Shown here piece by piece: positions 1-6,128 of a stretch of DNA of 6,727 bases. A program made the translations under genes and the position numbers. The notes below the pieces were generated by a model that did no database searches, had not been told where the DNA came from, and was given only the letters and a program-made list of their open reading frames with translations. Origin of the DNA: an uncultured Clostridia bacterium (lineage in GTDB: Bacteria; Bacillota; Clostridia; UBA1381); the NCBI GenBank assembly GCA_910579415.1, contig CAJTUY010000022.1, forward strand, positions 886 to 7,612, written 5' to 3'. The first letter of the stretch is position 1; each line of letters opens with the position of its first letter.

Positions 1-26
1 CGGTAATTTAAAACGGAGGATAATAC

Positions 27-746
27 ATGAGATTTATATGGTTAATAATAGGACTTTTGCTGTCAGGCATAGGTTTATACGGTGGTGCAACAGTCGGAAT
101 GGGACTTGGAGAGGCTATGGCAGTCGGAATGGGTATATTTTTTATACTTTGGTCAACTTTTTATGAGGCATTCAGGAGAAATGGATTTTTAAAGTTTATA
201 AAAAGACTTTTTATGTTTGGATTTATTGTACTTATAATATATTCAGCGGGAATAGTTGTTTTCGGACACATGGATACTGCCACTTATAATGAGGACTATG
301 TAATTGTATTGGGTGCAGGTCTTAACGGAAGCGAACCGACGACTGCTCTTGAAAAACGACTGGAAAAAACGGTAGAATATATGAACCGTAACCGTAATGC
401 AACGGCAATTGTGTCGGGCGGACGCGGCAGAGGTGAGAGTATAACCGAAGCTCAGGCAATGGCATATTATCTGATGAATCGCGGAATAGGCGAGGAAAGA
501 ATACTTCTTGAAGAAAAGGCAACAAGCACCTATGAAAATTTTGCAAACTCAAAGGAAGCAGTGGCAGATGGACGAGTAGCGTTCATAACCAATGATTTTC
601 ATGTGCTTCGTTCACTGCAAATGGCAAATTTAAACGGTATAAACGCATCTCATGTAGGCGCAGATACACCAATAACACTGTTGCCTATATGCTGCGCAAG
701 AGAATTAGCTGCGCAGATTGCGACTGCAAGATACTATATTCAATAA
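27..746 (+). CDS. DUF218 (YdcF/SanA/ElyC-like) membrane protein
   Basis: A 239-residue protein with hydrophobic segments at about residues 3-20, 30-47 and 60-80, followed by a DUF218 domain from about residue 90 to the end. Seen family signatures: the VIVLGAGL strand (92-99), an Arg in the following helix (R111), the SGGRGRGE turn (130-137), the TEAQAMAYYL helix (140-149), a GI..ERILLEE strand (153-163), STYEN (167-171) and TNDFHVLRS (188-196). The fold is complete and the length normal for the membrane-anchored subgroup. ATG is supported by GGAGGA at 15-20, six bases upstream. DUF218 members (SanA, ElyC) are linked in enterobacteria to envelope integrity and lipid-carrier metabolism, but their reaction is not settled, so I assign no reaction. 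The gene ends with tandem stops (TAATAA, 744-749) and converges on queH. Its promoter, if it has its own, lies before the window. Confidence 0.87.
   Translation: MRFIWLIIGLLLSGIGLYGGATVGMGLGEAMAVGMGIFFILWSTFYEAFRRNGFLKFIKRLFMFGFIVLIIYSAGIVVFGHMDTATYNEDYVIVLGAGLNGSEPTTALEKRLEKTVEYMNRNRNATAIVSGGRGRGESITEAQAMAYYLMNRGIGEERILLEEKATSTYENFANSKEAVADGRVAFITNDFHVLRSLQMANLNGINASHVGADTPITLLPICCARELAAQIATARYYIQ
91..133 (+). repeat. 13-base direct repeat inside the DUF218 gene
   Basis: CAGTCGGAATGGG occurs at 91-103 and again at 121-133, exactly 30 bases apart and therefore in the same frame. It encodes the repeated VGMG pieces of the second hydrophobic segment (residues 23-26 and 33-36). This looks like a small internal duplication in a Gly/Met-rich membrane stretch. 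A slippage gain or loss would change the protein by ten residues without a frameshift. No regulatory role is implied. Confidence 0.6.
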
Positions 747-775
747 TAAATATATCTGAGTAGCTTACTAAAAAA

Positions 776-1399
776 TTACATGCGTTTTCTGGCTTTTGCT
801 TTCGAATATACACAGCCGCAGTAATTTTGCCGGTAAAGACCGTAAATCTCGGACAACTCACAGGAACGCTTATAGCCGTTCCTTTTTTTAAAATCGGAAA
901 ACAGGTAATTTATATTGTATTTTTCAGATAGTTCCGCTCCAATGGCATTTAAAACCTGAGCATTTTTATGCGGACTTATTGACAGTGTGGTTGTAAAATA
1001 ATTAAATCCGTTTTCTTTTGCAAGCTTAGCGGTTTCCTCAAGACGCAGACGATAACACTTAAAACAGCGTTCTCCGCCTTCGGGAAGCGCCTCCATGCCT
1101 TTGGCAAGTTCAAAAAAACGATTTGGCTCGTATGTACCTTCAATAAATTTCACTTCATGTTTTAACGGAATTTCATTGATAAGTCTTTTCTGCTCATTTA
1201 CGCGTTTAAAAAATTCTTCTTCGGGTGATATATTTGGGTTATAGTAGAATATTGTTATATTAAAATATTCCGAAAGATATTCAAGAACATAGCTTGAACA
1301 AGGCGCACAGCAGCTGTGGAGCAGCAGTGACGGACATATATTATCCTTTTTTATGTTTTCAATTGTCTTATTGAGTATTATTTGGTAATTTTCTTTCAT
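776..1399 (-). CDS. queH: Epoxyqueuosine reductase QueH (DUF208 family)
   Basis: A 207-residue cytoplasmic protein matching QueH, which catalyses the last step of queuosine synthesis: reduction of epoxyqueuosine to queuosine at the wobble base of GUN-anticodon tRNAs. QueH is unrelated to the cobalamin-dependent QueG. Seen: the N-terminal LLLHSCCAPCSS motif (C30, C31, C34), the FYYNPNI strand (51-57), RCFKCYRLRLEETA (C112, C115), TTTLSISPHKN (136-146), C180 in the segment KRNGYKRSC, and CGC near the C-terminus (C194, C196). Family knowledge says conserved cysteines hold an Fe-S cluster and a nearby iron; I do not assign each one. Length is normal. The ATG start (1399) has GGAG (minus strand, 1408-1411) eight bases upstream and lies inside the end of the PAP2 gene (32-base overlap), so the two are probably co-transcribed and translationally coupled. 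No other queuosine gene is in the window. Confidence 0.95.
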   Translation of the reverse strand: MKENYQIILNKTIENIKKDNICPSLLLHSCCAPCSSYVLEYLSEYFNITIFYYNPNISPEEEFFKRVNEQKRLINEIPLKHEVKFIEGTYEPNRFFELAKGMEALPEGGERCFKCYRLRLEETAKLAKENGFNYFTTTLSISPHKNAQVLNAIGAELSEKYNINYLFSDFKKRNGYKRSCELSEIYGLYRQNYCGCVYSKAKARKRM

Positions 1400-1937
1400 A
1401 TACTTTTCTCCGTATTGAATTTACTGTTATATCTGAAATAACTGCGAATAGTATGCCGAGAATTGCTCCTGCGATTACATCTGACGGAAAGTGTACATAC
1501 AGATACAGCCTTGAAAATGCTATAAATGCGGCAAGTATAAATGCCGGCATACCGATTTTTCTGCTGTATATCATAAGAACCGCTGCGGCAGAAAATGATG
1601 AAACCGAATGTCCCGACGGGAATGAAAAACGACCTGACGGCGCGCCTATGAGCAGTGAATTTACATCAAGCAATGCCCCTTCGGTATTAAACGGACGTTC
1701 GCGCATTATGATGTTTTTAAGACCTAGTGTTGATAAAAGCAGACCGATTATAAGCGCGAGTGCAAGCGTTATTCCCGTTTTGCGTGTGCGTTTAAAAAAC
1801 AGCATTATAACAGATATAACAATCCACACCGCACCTCCGCTTCCGAGATATGTTATATACCTCATGATAAAATCCAGAACCGGCGTACGGAGAGTCTGTA
1901 TGGCGTTTAATATACAAAAATCTATCTGAGTAACCAC
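1368..1937 (-). CDS. PAP2-family membrane phosphatase (possible undecaprenyl-PP phosphatase)
   Basis: An integral membrane PAP2 protein of 189 residues from the GTG start chosen here. The three phosphatase motifs are intact: K74-x6-RP (R81, P82), PSGH (107-110, catalytic-type His110), and SR-x5-H-x3-D (S142, R143, H149, D153). Hydrophobic segments lie around residues 34-49, 55-73, 114-125, 130-142 and 154-168. PAP2 enzymes dephosphorylate lipid phosphates or pyrophosphates. BcrC-type members act on undecaprenyl pyrophosphate, which would suit the envelope genes around it, but the substrate cannot be read from sequence. Start choice: GTG (1935-1937) has GGGAGG (minus strand, 1943-1948) five bases upstream. 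An in-frame ATG at 1985 is 16 codons longer, lacks a ribosome site and falls inside the likely promoter. The gene overlaps queH by 32 bases and is the first gene of that pair. Confidence 0.92.
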   Translation of the reverse strand: MVTQIDFCILNAIQTLRTPVLDFIMRYITYLGSGGAVWIVISVIMLFFKRTRKTGITLALALIIGLLLSTLGLKNIIMRERPFNTEGALLDVNSLLIGAPSGRFSFPSGHSVSSFSAAAVLMIYSRKIGMPAFILAAFIAFSRLYLYVHFPSDVIAGAILGILFAVISDITVNSIRRKVYERKLPNNTQ

Positions 1938-1942
1938 GTTAA

Positions 1943-1948
1943 CCTCCC
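1943..1948 (-). promoter_or_regulatory. Ribosome binding site deciding the GTG start of the PAP2 gene
   Basis: GGGAGG on the minus strand, followed by TTAAC and GTG (1937-1935). This near-perfect site with a five-base spacer favours the GTG over the in-frame ATG at 1985. Confidence 0.8.
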
Positions 1949-1965
1949 ATATACGTCTATACAAT

Positions 1966-1994
1966 ATATTATCATATATTTTCAAAAATGTAAA
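1966..1994 (-). promoter_or_regulatory. Likely sigma-A-type promoter for PAP2-queH
   Basis: Minus strand: TTTACA as -35 (1994-1989), a 17-base spacer, and TAATAT as -10 (1971-1966) with a TGA extended -10 directly before it. An overlapping GATAAT could be the -10 instead, with a shorter spacer. Predicted transcription start is near 1959, giving a leader of about 22 bases to the GTG. It would drive both the PAP2 gene and queH. This is a motif call without experimental support. Confidence 0.55.
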
Positions 1995-2001
1995 CCGCCT
2001 G

Positions 2002-2030
2002 TTGCAAAAGTGAAAGTGATGTAGTATAAT
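2002..2030 (+). promoter_or_regulatory. Strong sigma-A-type promoter for murT-gatD-GH73
   Basis: TTGCAA (2002-2007) as -35, a spacer of exactly 17 bases, and a perfect TATAAT (2025-2030) as -10. Predicted start is near 2037, giving a leader of about 44 bases to the murT ATG at 2081. No further promoter of this quality was noticed between 2081 and 6063, so it probably drives all three genes. Its -35 lies seven bases from the -35 of the opposite promoter. Confidence 0.75.
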
Positions 2031-2065
2031 TGTATATGACTTTATGATATTATTATATGAATGTG

Positions 2066-2071
2066 AAAGGA
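2066..2071 (+). promoter_or_regulatory. Ribosome binding site deciding the murT start
   Basis: AAAGGA with a nine-base spacer before ATG 2081. The upstream in-frame ATG at 2057 has no purine-rich site before it and would leave a leader of only about 20 bases, so 2081 is preferred. Confidence 0.7.
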
Positions 2072-2080
2072 ATTATTCCA

Positions 2081-3406
2081 ATGCGAAAATTACTTGCAAT
2101 ATGGATAGGCAAGCTTTTAACCATAGCAGGAAAGATGCTGGGCAAGAAATCCTCGTCTTCACCAGGAGAGTATGCGCTCAGGATATGTCCCGGCTTAGTA
2201 CGTGAACTTAATAAATGCGTGTCAAAGGGGATAATCGTAACCTGCGGCACAAACGGCAAAACAACTACAAATAATCTCATGGCTACCGCTCTTGAGGCAA
2301 AGGGATATAAGGTTATATGTAACCGTCTTGGCGCCAATATGCTAAACGGCGTTGCAACGACGCTTTTACAGGAGATGAATATTTTCGGATATTTGCGCGC
2401 GGATTATGCGTGTCTTGAAATTGACGAGGCATATACTCCGATTGTGTTTGAACATATAAAACCCGATGTTATGGTTATAACCAATCTTTTTCGTGACCAG
2501 CTTGACCGTTACGGTGAAATAGACATAACTTCAGACATTATAAGAAAAGCAATACGAAAGGTTCCCGATTTAAAACTTGTTTTAAACGGTGATGACCCGC
2601 TTTGCGTACAGTTTGGCCGTGAAAAGAATGTAACAGAATATTATTACGGTATTTCCGAAAAGGTACTGCCGCAGCTTGATGATACAAAAGAAGGACGTTT
2701 TTGTCCTGTGTGCGGTGAGGAACAGACATATAACTATTATCATTACAGTCAGCTGGGTGATTTTTACTGCTCATCCTGTGGCTTCAGACGTCCTAAGATT
2801 GATTTCGAGGTTACTGATGTATCACTCGGCACGCCTATGAAATTCTCTGTAAACAGACAGAAAATGGAGATTAACTATAAAGGATTTTATAATATTTACA
2901 ATCTTATTGCCGTGTACGGCGCTCTTAATGTGCTTGGTGAAGGCACGGGCGATTTTGCCGCGCTTCTGACGGGATATAAGCCGCAAATAGGCAGAATGGA
3001 GGAATATACCTTTAATAAGCCCGTCATTTTAAGCCTTTCAAAAAATCCTGCCGGCTTCAATCAGGCAATTGCGACGGTAAATACAGATAAACGCAAAAAA
3101 GATGTTATAATAGCTATAAACGATAAGGCTAATGACGGACGCGATGTGTCATGGCTTTGGGACGTGGATTTTGATAAGATTGCAGACGAAAACCTTAACA
3201 CGCTGACAACAACGGGAATACGCGTGTATGATATAAGTCTGCGTTTCAAGTATGCCGATATTAAGGTGGACAGTATGACACATGATATGTCTGAGGCAGT
3301 GCTTGCCGCGCTTGAAACCGACAGTGAGGTTGTATATGTGCTTGTAAATTATACAGCGCTGTATCCGACAGAAGCGGTATTAAAAAAGCTGGGAGGTAAA
3401 GCATAA
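2081..3406 (+). CDS. murT: Lipid II isoglutaminyl synthase, ATP-dependent subunit MurT
   Basis: A 441-residue Mur-ligase-like protein. With GatD it amidates the alpha-carboxyl of D-Glu in lipid II to D-isoglutamine, using ATP and glutamine-derived ammonia, at the inner membrane face. Seen, numbered from ATG 2081: the P-loop GTNGKTTT (56-63), the Mur-ligase middle-domain segments LEIDEAY and VITNLFRDQLDRYGE (132-146), NGDDP (169-173), a four-cysteine zinc-ribbon insertion (C208, C211, C230, C233) typical of MurT, and the C-terminal DUF1727-type domain with DGRDVSWLWD (352-361). The S. aureus MurT aspartate that completes the GatD triad (D349) falls in this motif region. Length is close to S. 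aureus MurT (about 437). An in-frame ATG at 2057 would add eight residues but has no ribosome site. The stop TAA (3404-3406) overlaps the gatD ATG by one base, which suggests 1:1 coupled translation of the complex. Confidence 0.96.
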   Translation: MRKLLAIWIGKLLTIAGKMLGKKSSSSPGEYALRICPGLVRELNKCVSKGIIVTCGTNGKTTTNNLMATALEAKGYKVICNRLGANMLNGVATTLLQEMNIFGYLRADYACLEIDEAYTPIVFEHIKPDVMVITNLFRDQLDRYGEIDITSDIIRKAIRKVPDLKLVLNGDDPLCVQFGREKNVTEYYYGISEKVLPQLDDTKEGRFCPVCGEEQTYNYYHYSQLGDFYCSSCGFRRPKIDFEVTDVSLGTPMKFSVNRQKMEINYKGFYNIYNLIAVYGALNVLGEGTGDFAALLTGYKPQIGRMEEYTFNKPVILSLSKNPAGFNQAIATVNTDKRKKDVIIAINDKANDGRDVSWLWDVDFDKIADENLNTLTTTGIRVYDISLRFKYADIKVDSMTHDMSEAVLAALETDSEVVYVLVNYTALYPTEAVLKKLGGKA

Positions 3407-4131
3407 TGAAAATAAAAATACTTCATCTTTACCCCGATTTGCTTAATCTTTACGGAGATAAGGGCAATATTGAATGTATGCGCAAGCGTCTTGTGTGGCG
3501 CGGCTACGATGCGGAGGTTAAAACATACACCTGTCTTGATAATAATTTTGATTTGTCTGATATTGATATTGTGTTTATCGGAGGCGGCTCGGACAGAGAG
3601 CAGAAAATTGTATGCGATAAGCTTTTGGCACACAAAAAGGAAATAAAGAATTATGTCGAAAACGACGGCGTCCTTGTTGCAGTATGCGGAGGTTATCAGC
3701 TTCTCGGAAAATATTATAAGCTTCATGATGAAACTATTGAGGGACTTGATATTCTCGATATTTTTACCGAGCAGGGAAAAAAGCGTCTTATAGGTAATAT
3801 TGTGCTTAAAAGCGAGTTTGTGGATGAAGAAATCGTCGGATTTGAAAATCATGGCGGAAGAACATATATAGGCAAGCATACTCCGCTCGGTAAGGTGCTT
3901 TACGGCTTCGGCAACGAGGAAAAGACAGGCTATGAGGGAGTAGTGTATAAAAATGTTATCGCAACATATCTGCATGGACCGCTTTTGCCTAAAAATCCTC
4001 AGCTGTGTGATTATATTCTGAGTAAGGCGGTCAGCAGAAAAAGCAGGAATTTTACTATATTGGAGCCGCTTGAGGATGCGCTCGAAAAGACGGCAAACGA
4101 ATATATTGTAAATCGTTTTAAAAGGAATTGA
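3406..4131 (+). CDS. gatD: Lipid II isoglutaminyl synthase, glutamine amidotransferase subunit GatD
   Basis: A 241-residue class I-type (CobB/CobQ-like) glutaminase that releases ammonia from glutamine and passes it to MurT. Seen: the start LHLYPDLLNLYGDKGNI (6-22), IVFIGGGSDREQ (55-66), the nucleophile elbow VAVCGGYQLLG (91-101) with Cys94, R127 near the S. aureus glutamine-binding R128, GFENHGGRTYIG (145-156), and ATYLHGPLLPKNP (186-198) with His190. S. aureus GatD uses Cys94 and His189, so the catalytic residues are present at matching positions. Length is normal. GGGAGG at 3391-3396, nine bases before the ATG, lies in the murT end, and the ATG overlaps the murT stop. The stop TGA (4129-4131) is followed, in the same frame, by the TTG start of the glucosaminidase six bases later. 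Confidence 0.96.
   Translation: MKIKILHLYPDLLNLYGDKGNIECMRKRLVWRGYDAEVKTYTCLDNNFDLSDIDIVFIGGGSDREQKIVCDKLLAHKKEIKNYVENDGVLVAVCGGYQLLGKYYKLHDETIEGLDILDIFTEQGKKRLIGNIVLKSEFVDEEIVGFENHGGRTYIGKHTPLGKVLYGFGNEEKTGYEGVVYKNVIATYLHGPLLPKNPQLCDYILSKAVSRKSRNFTILEPLEDALEKTANEYIVNRFKRN
4121..4126 (+). promoter_or_regulatory. Ribosome binding site for the TTG start of the GH73 gene
   Basis: AAAGGA lies inside the last codons of gatD, with an 11-base spacer to TTG 4138. The spacer is on the long side and the start codon is weak. This suggests modest translation, probably aided by ribosomes finishing gatD. Confidence 0.5.
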
Positions 4132-4137
4132 TTTATT

Positions 4138-6063
4138 TTGGAAATAAGACCTACAAGAAATACAAAACCTAAAAATGAAGTGTACGATACATTTAAGGTG
4201 TTTTTAACAGGAGTGGGAGGACTTATAAAGACAGCTGCCGGTGCGGCGGACAGACAAATCTGTAAAAACAAAACTGCCGCCCGTCTTATACATATAATAT
4301 TTCCGCAATTGAAAGATAAATTCGTTTCGTACATAAAAGAGCATCGCTATAAAATAATAATTCCGTCCATTGTCGGGATTGTTACTTTTGCGGTGCTTCT
4401 TGGCATAACGATTAAAAATACGGTAAATTCTGACTATTATGCTGAAGGTGATGACGAAATTGAGTTCGGAATGGTCTTGCAGAATTATTCTACTTTTAAT
4501 CATATAGAAAAAACTCATATTGCGGTACATTTAAGCTGGAACGATGGCGCAATTGATTTGAATGACGGACATGCCGAAGCAAAAATTACAGCTAAGGTAT
4601 ACCCTGTAAATCTTGAAAACAGCGATATAACATGGACAAGCTCAGATGAGAGTATCGCAGTTATAGACAAGGACGGAAAAATATCTGCCGCAGGACCGGG
4701 TAAGGTGACTTTTACCGCTTCTCTGGACGCATATAATAAAAAAAGCACGGCGTCGCTTGATATAAGACAGCCGGTAAGTGGATTGTTTATGCCTACAAGC
4801 ACTATCACGCTTTATATGGGCGGTACAGGCAGACTTATTTCACCGAGAATACTTCCGGAAAATGCAAGCAACAAGGAGATTATATGGAAATCCAAGAATA
4901 ATAAAATTGCGCGCGTGGATGAAAATGGCAGAGTAAAGCCTGTCGGTGTGGGAATGACGGAGATAATAGCAACAACTGAGGACGGCGGATTTGAAGCTAA
5001 ATGCTTCGTGAATGTTATAAATTCATATGCGGAGGTTAATGAAATATCGGTGCTGAACAGCTCGGATATGTTTATGCGCGTGGGTGACAGCATAAATGCG
5101 GTTGTTACTGTGTCGCCGTCAAATGCGCGCAATAAAACGCTCAGATGGTCAAGTGATAATACAAAGGTTGCCTCTGTAAGCCAGACGGGACGTATACGCG
5201 GCATAGGAGAAGGCACGGCAAATATTACGGTGGAAAGCGTAAACGGAAAAAAGAAAAGCTTTGTAATAGAGGTTGCCGCTTCTGACGCGCCCGACCCGTT
5301 TAATCTTAACACAGACAGCGATACGCTTACCGTAGGTTCTGTCAGGTATACTCCGTATGATATTACGCTGCTGCAGGCGGTAAAAATACAAATGCTTCAG
5401 AATCCGCCGCCTAAAATATGGCGCGGAAGCGGTCTTATAAGCGCATCTGAGGCGGAAGTGGCTGAATATATGAATCCTTCAGGCTACTATACAGATGCGT
5501 ATAAATATCAGTTCCTTGACCTCAGCGAACCCAATAATGTAAGCGCCCAAACACTTAACGCATATCTTGCCGACAAAGGGGTTTTGCGCGGCATGGGTGA
5601 GGTGTTCATCGAAGCGGCAAGAGATTACAATGTCAGCGAGGTCTATCTTGTCGCGCATGCGTGTCTTGAATCCGGCAACGGCAAATCACAGCTTGCCTGC
5701 GGAGTTGAAGTAAACGGAACGACTGTTTATAACCTGTTCGGTATAAATGCTTATGATTCAAATCCGCTTGGCGGCGGTTCGTCAAAAGCATATAAAGAAG
5801 GCTGGACAAGTGTTGAAAGCGCTATACGCGGCGGCGCGGAATGGATAAGCAGATATTATGTGGGAGCGGGACAGAATACGCTGTATAAAATGTTGTTTAA
5901 TCCGGAACATCCGGGAGAGCATCAGTATGCAACGGATATAGGCTGGGCTGTAAAGCAGGCGGTAAGCATAGAAAAAATATTCAGCTCGTTTGATAACGCA
6001 ACACTGTCGTTTGATGTGCCTGTATACAGTGGACAAATCCCTCCGACAATAAGCGCTGAATAA
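4138..6063 (+). CDS. Membrane-anchored Ig-like (BIG_2) GH73 endo-beta-N-acetylglucosaminidase
   Basis: A 641-residue protein expected to cut the GlcNAc-MurNAc glycan strand of peptidoglycan outside the membrane. Domains: a cytoplasmic, Lys/Arg-containing tail (1-71); one transmembrane segment (about 73-92) after KEHRYK, so a type II signal anchor; three bacterial Ig-like BIG_2 domains (about 145-210, 213-294, 301-380); and a LytD-like GH73 region (about 440-617). GH73 signs: YMNPSGYY and YQFLDLS upstream of the core, LADKGVLRGMGEVFIEAA, HACLESGNG with the expected catalytic Glu511, YNLFGINAYDSNPLGG (531-546), SAIRGGAEWIS and GQNTLYKM. No sortase motif or cleavable signal peptide is seen. The TTG start is chosen because the frame is closed by the gatD stop just upstream and AAAGGA lies at 4121-4126. 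Later GTG codons (4180, 4198) lack a ribosome site. Co-transcription with murT-gatD is likely. Function is confident, the exact start less so. Confidence 0.92.
   Translation: MEIRPTRNTKPKNEVYDTFKVFLTGVGGLIKTAAGAADRQICKNKTAARLIHIIFPQLKDKFVSYIKEHRYKIIIPSIVGIVTFAVLLGITIKNTVNSDYYAEGDDEIEFGMVLQNYSTFNHIEKTHIAVHLSWNDGAIDLNDGHAEAKITAKVYPVNLENSDITWTSSDESIAVIDKDGKISAAGPGKVTFTASLDAYNKKSTASLDIRQPVSGLFMPTSTITLYMGGTGRLISPRILPENASNKEIIWKSKNNKIARVDENGRVKPVGVGMTEIIATTEDGGFEAKCFVNVINSYAEVNEISVLNSSDMFMRVGDSINAVVTVSPSNARNKTLRWSSDNTKVASVSQTGRIRGIGEGTANITVESVNGKKKSFVIEVAASDAPDPFNLNTDSDTLTVGSVRYTPYDITLLQAVKIQMLQNPPPKIWRGSGLISASEAEVAEYMNPSGYYTDAYKYQFLDLSEPNNVSAQTLNAYLADKGVLRGMGEVFIEAARDYNVSEVYLVAHACLESGNGKSQLACGVEVNGTTVYNLFGINAYDSNPLGGGSSKAYKEGWTSVESAIRGGAEWISRYYVGAGQNTLYKMLFNPEHPGEHQYATDIGWAVKQAVSIEKIFSSFDNATLSFDVPVYSGQIPPTISAE
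4570..5277 (+). repeat. Three tandem BIG_2 Ig-like domain repeats in the GH73 protein
   Basis: Three diverged copies (about residues 145-210, 213-294, 301-380) share the pattern: P-x-N/NA(s) loop, I/L-x-W-x-S, a 'k/s-I/V-A-x-V' strand, 'd/x-G-k/r-I/V-x-x-x-G-x-G' turn, then a T/I-rich strand. Examples are ITWTSSDESIAVI, IIWKSKNNKIARV and LRWSSDNTKVASV. BIG_2 domains usually act as spacers or wall and surface binding modules. The copies differ strongly at the nucleotide level, so this is an old duplication, not a recent expansion. Confidence 0.85.
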
Positions 6064-6071
6064 AAAACTGT

Positions 6072-6100
6072 TTGAACTTTAGGGTTTGGTGGTATATATT
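6072..6100 (+). promoter_or_regulatory. Likely promoter for the flippase gene
   Basis: TTGAAC (6072-6077), a spacer of 17 bases, and TATATT (6095-6100) in the 65-base gap after the GH73 stop. The predicted start is near 6107, about 22 bases before the TTG. No convincing terminator hairpin lies between 6063 and this promoter, so read-through from the murT operon could also supply transcript. A second TATAAT at 6111-6116 has no -35 and sits too near the ribosome site. Confidence 0.5.
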
Positions 6101-6128
6101 ATATATTACATATAATGAGGGGATTTAA

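Noticed and set aside
757..775. Possible terminator hairpin between DUF218 and queH
   Set aside because: The stem is only four base pairs, and the A-run after it is not a T-tract for plus-strand transcription. On the minus strand the T-run comes before the stem, not after it.
1453..1929. A 158-codon plus-strand open frame opposite the PAP2 gene
   Set aside because: It is fully antisense to a gene with all three PAP2 motifs intact. It has no credible ribosome site or recognisable domain, and its composition is that of a mirror frame.
2057..2059. Upstream ATG as the murT start
   Set aside because: It has no Shine-Dalgarno sequence, while ATG 2081 has AAAGGA nine bases upstream and gives a length close to known MurT proteins.
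1938..2080. Riboswitch or small RNA in the divergent intergenic region (for example a preQ1 riboswitch before PAP2-queH)
   Set aside because: The predicted leaders are only about 22 and 44 bases, and I saw no stable stem, pseudoknot or aptamer-like consensus.
3349..3975. A 208-codon minus-strand open frame opposite gatD
   Set aside because: gatD on the plus strand has complete catalytic residues and coupled starts. The reverse frame shows no family resemblance and is explained by AT-rich codon use.
4812..5312. A 166-codon minus-strand open frame opposite the Ig-like repeats
   Set aside because: It is a shadow of the BIG_2 region: long because of the repeated coding pattern, with no ribosome site or domain.
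6111..6116. A perfect TATAAT just upstream of the flippase gene
   Set aside because: There is no -35 match at the right distance, and a start from it would fall in or after the ribosome site. The TTGAAC-17-TATATT pair upstream is a better promoter.
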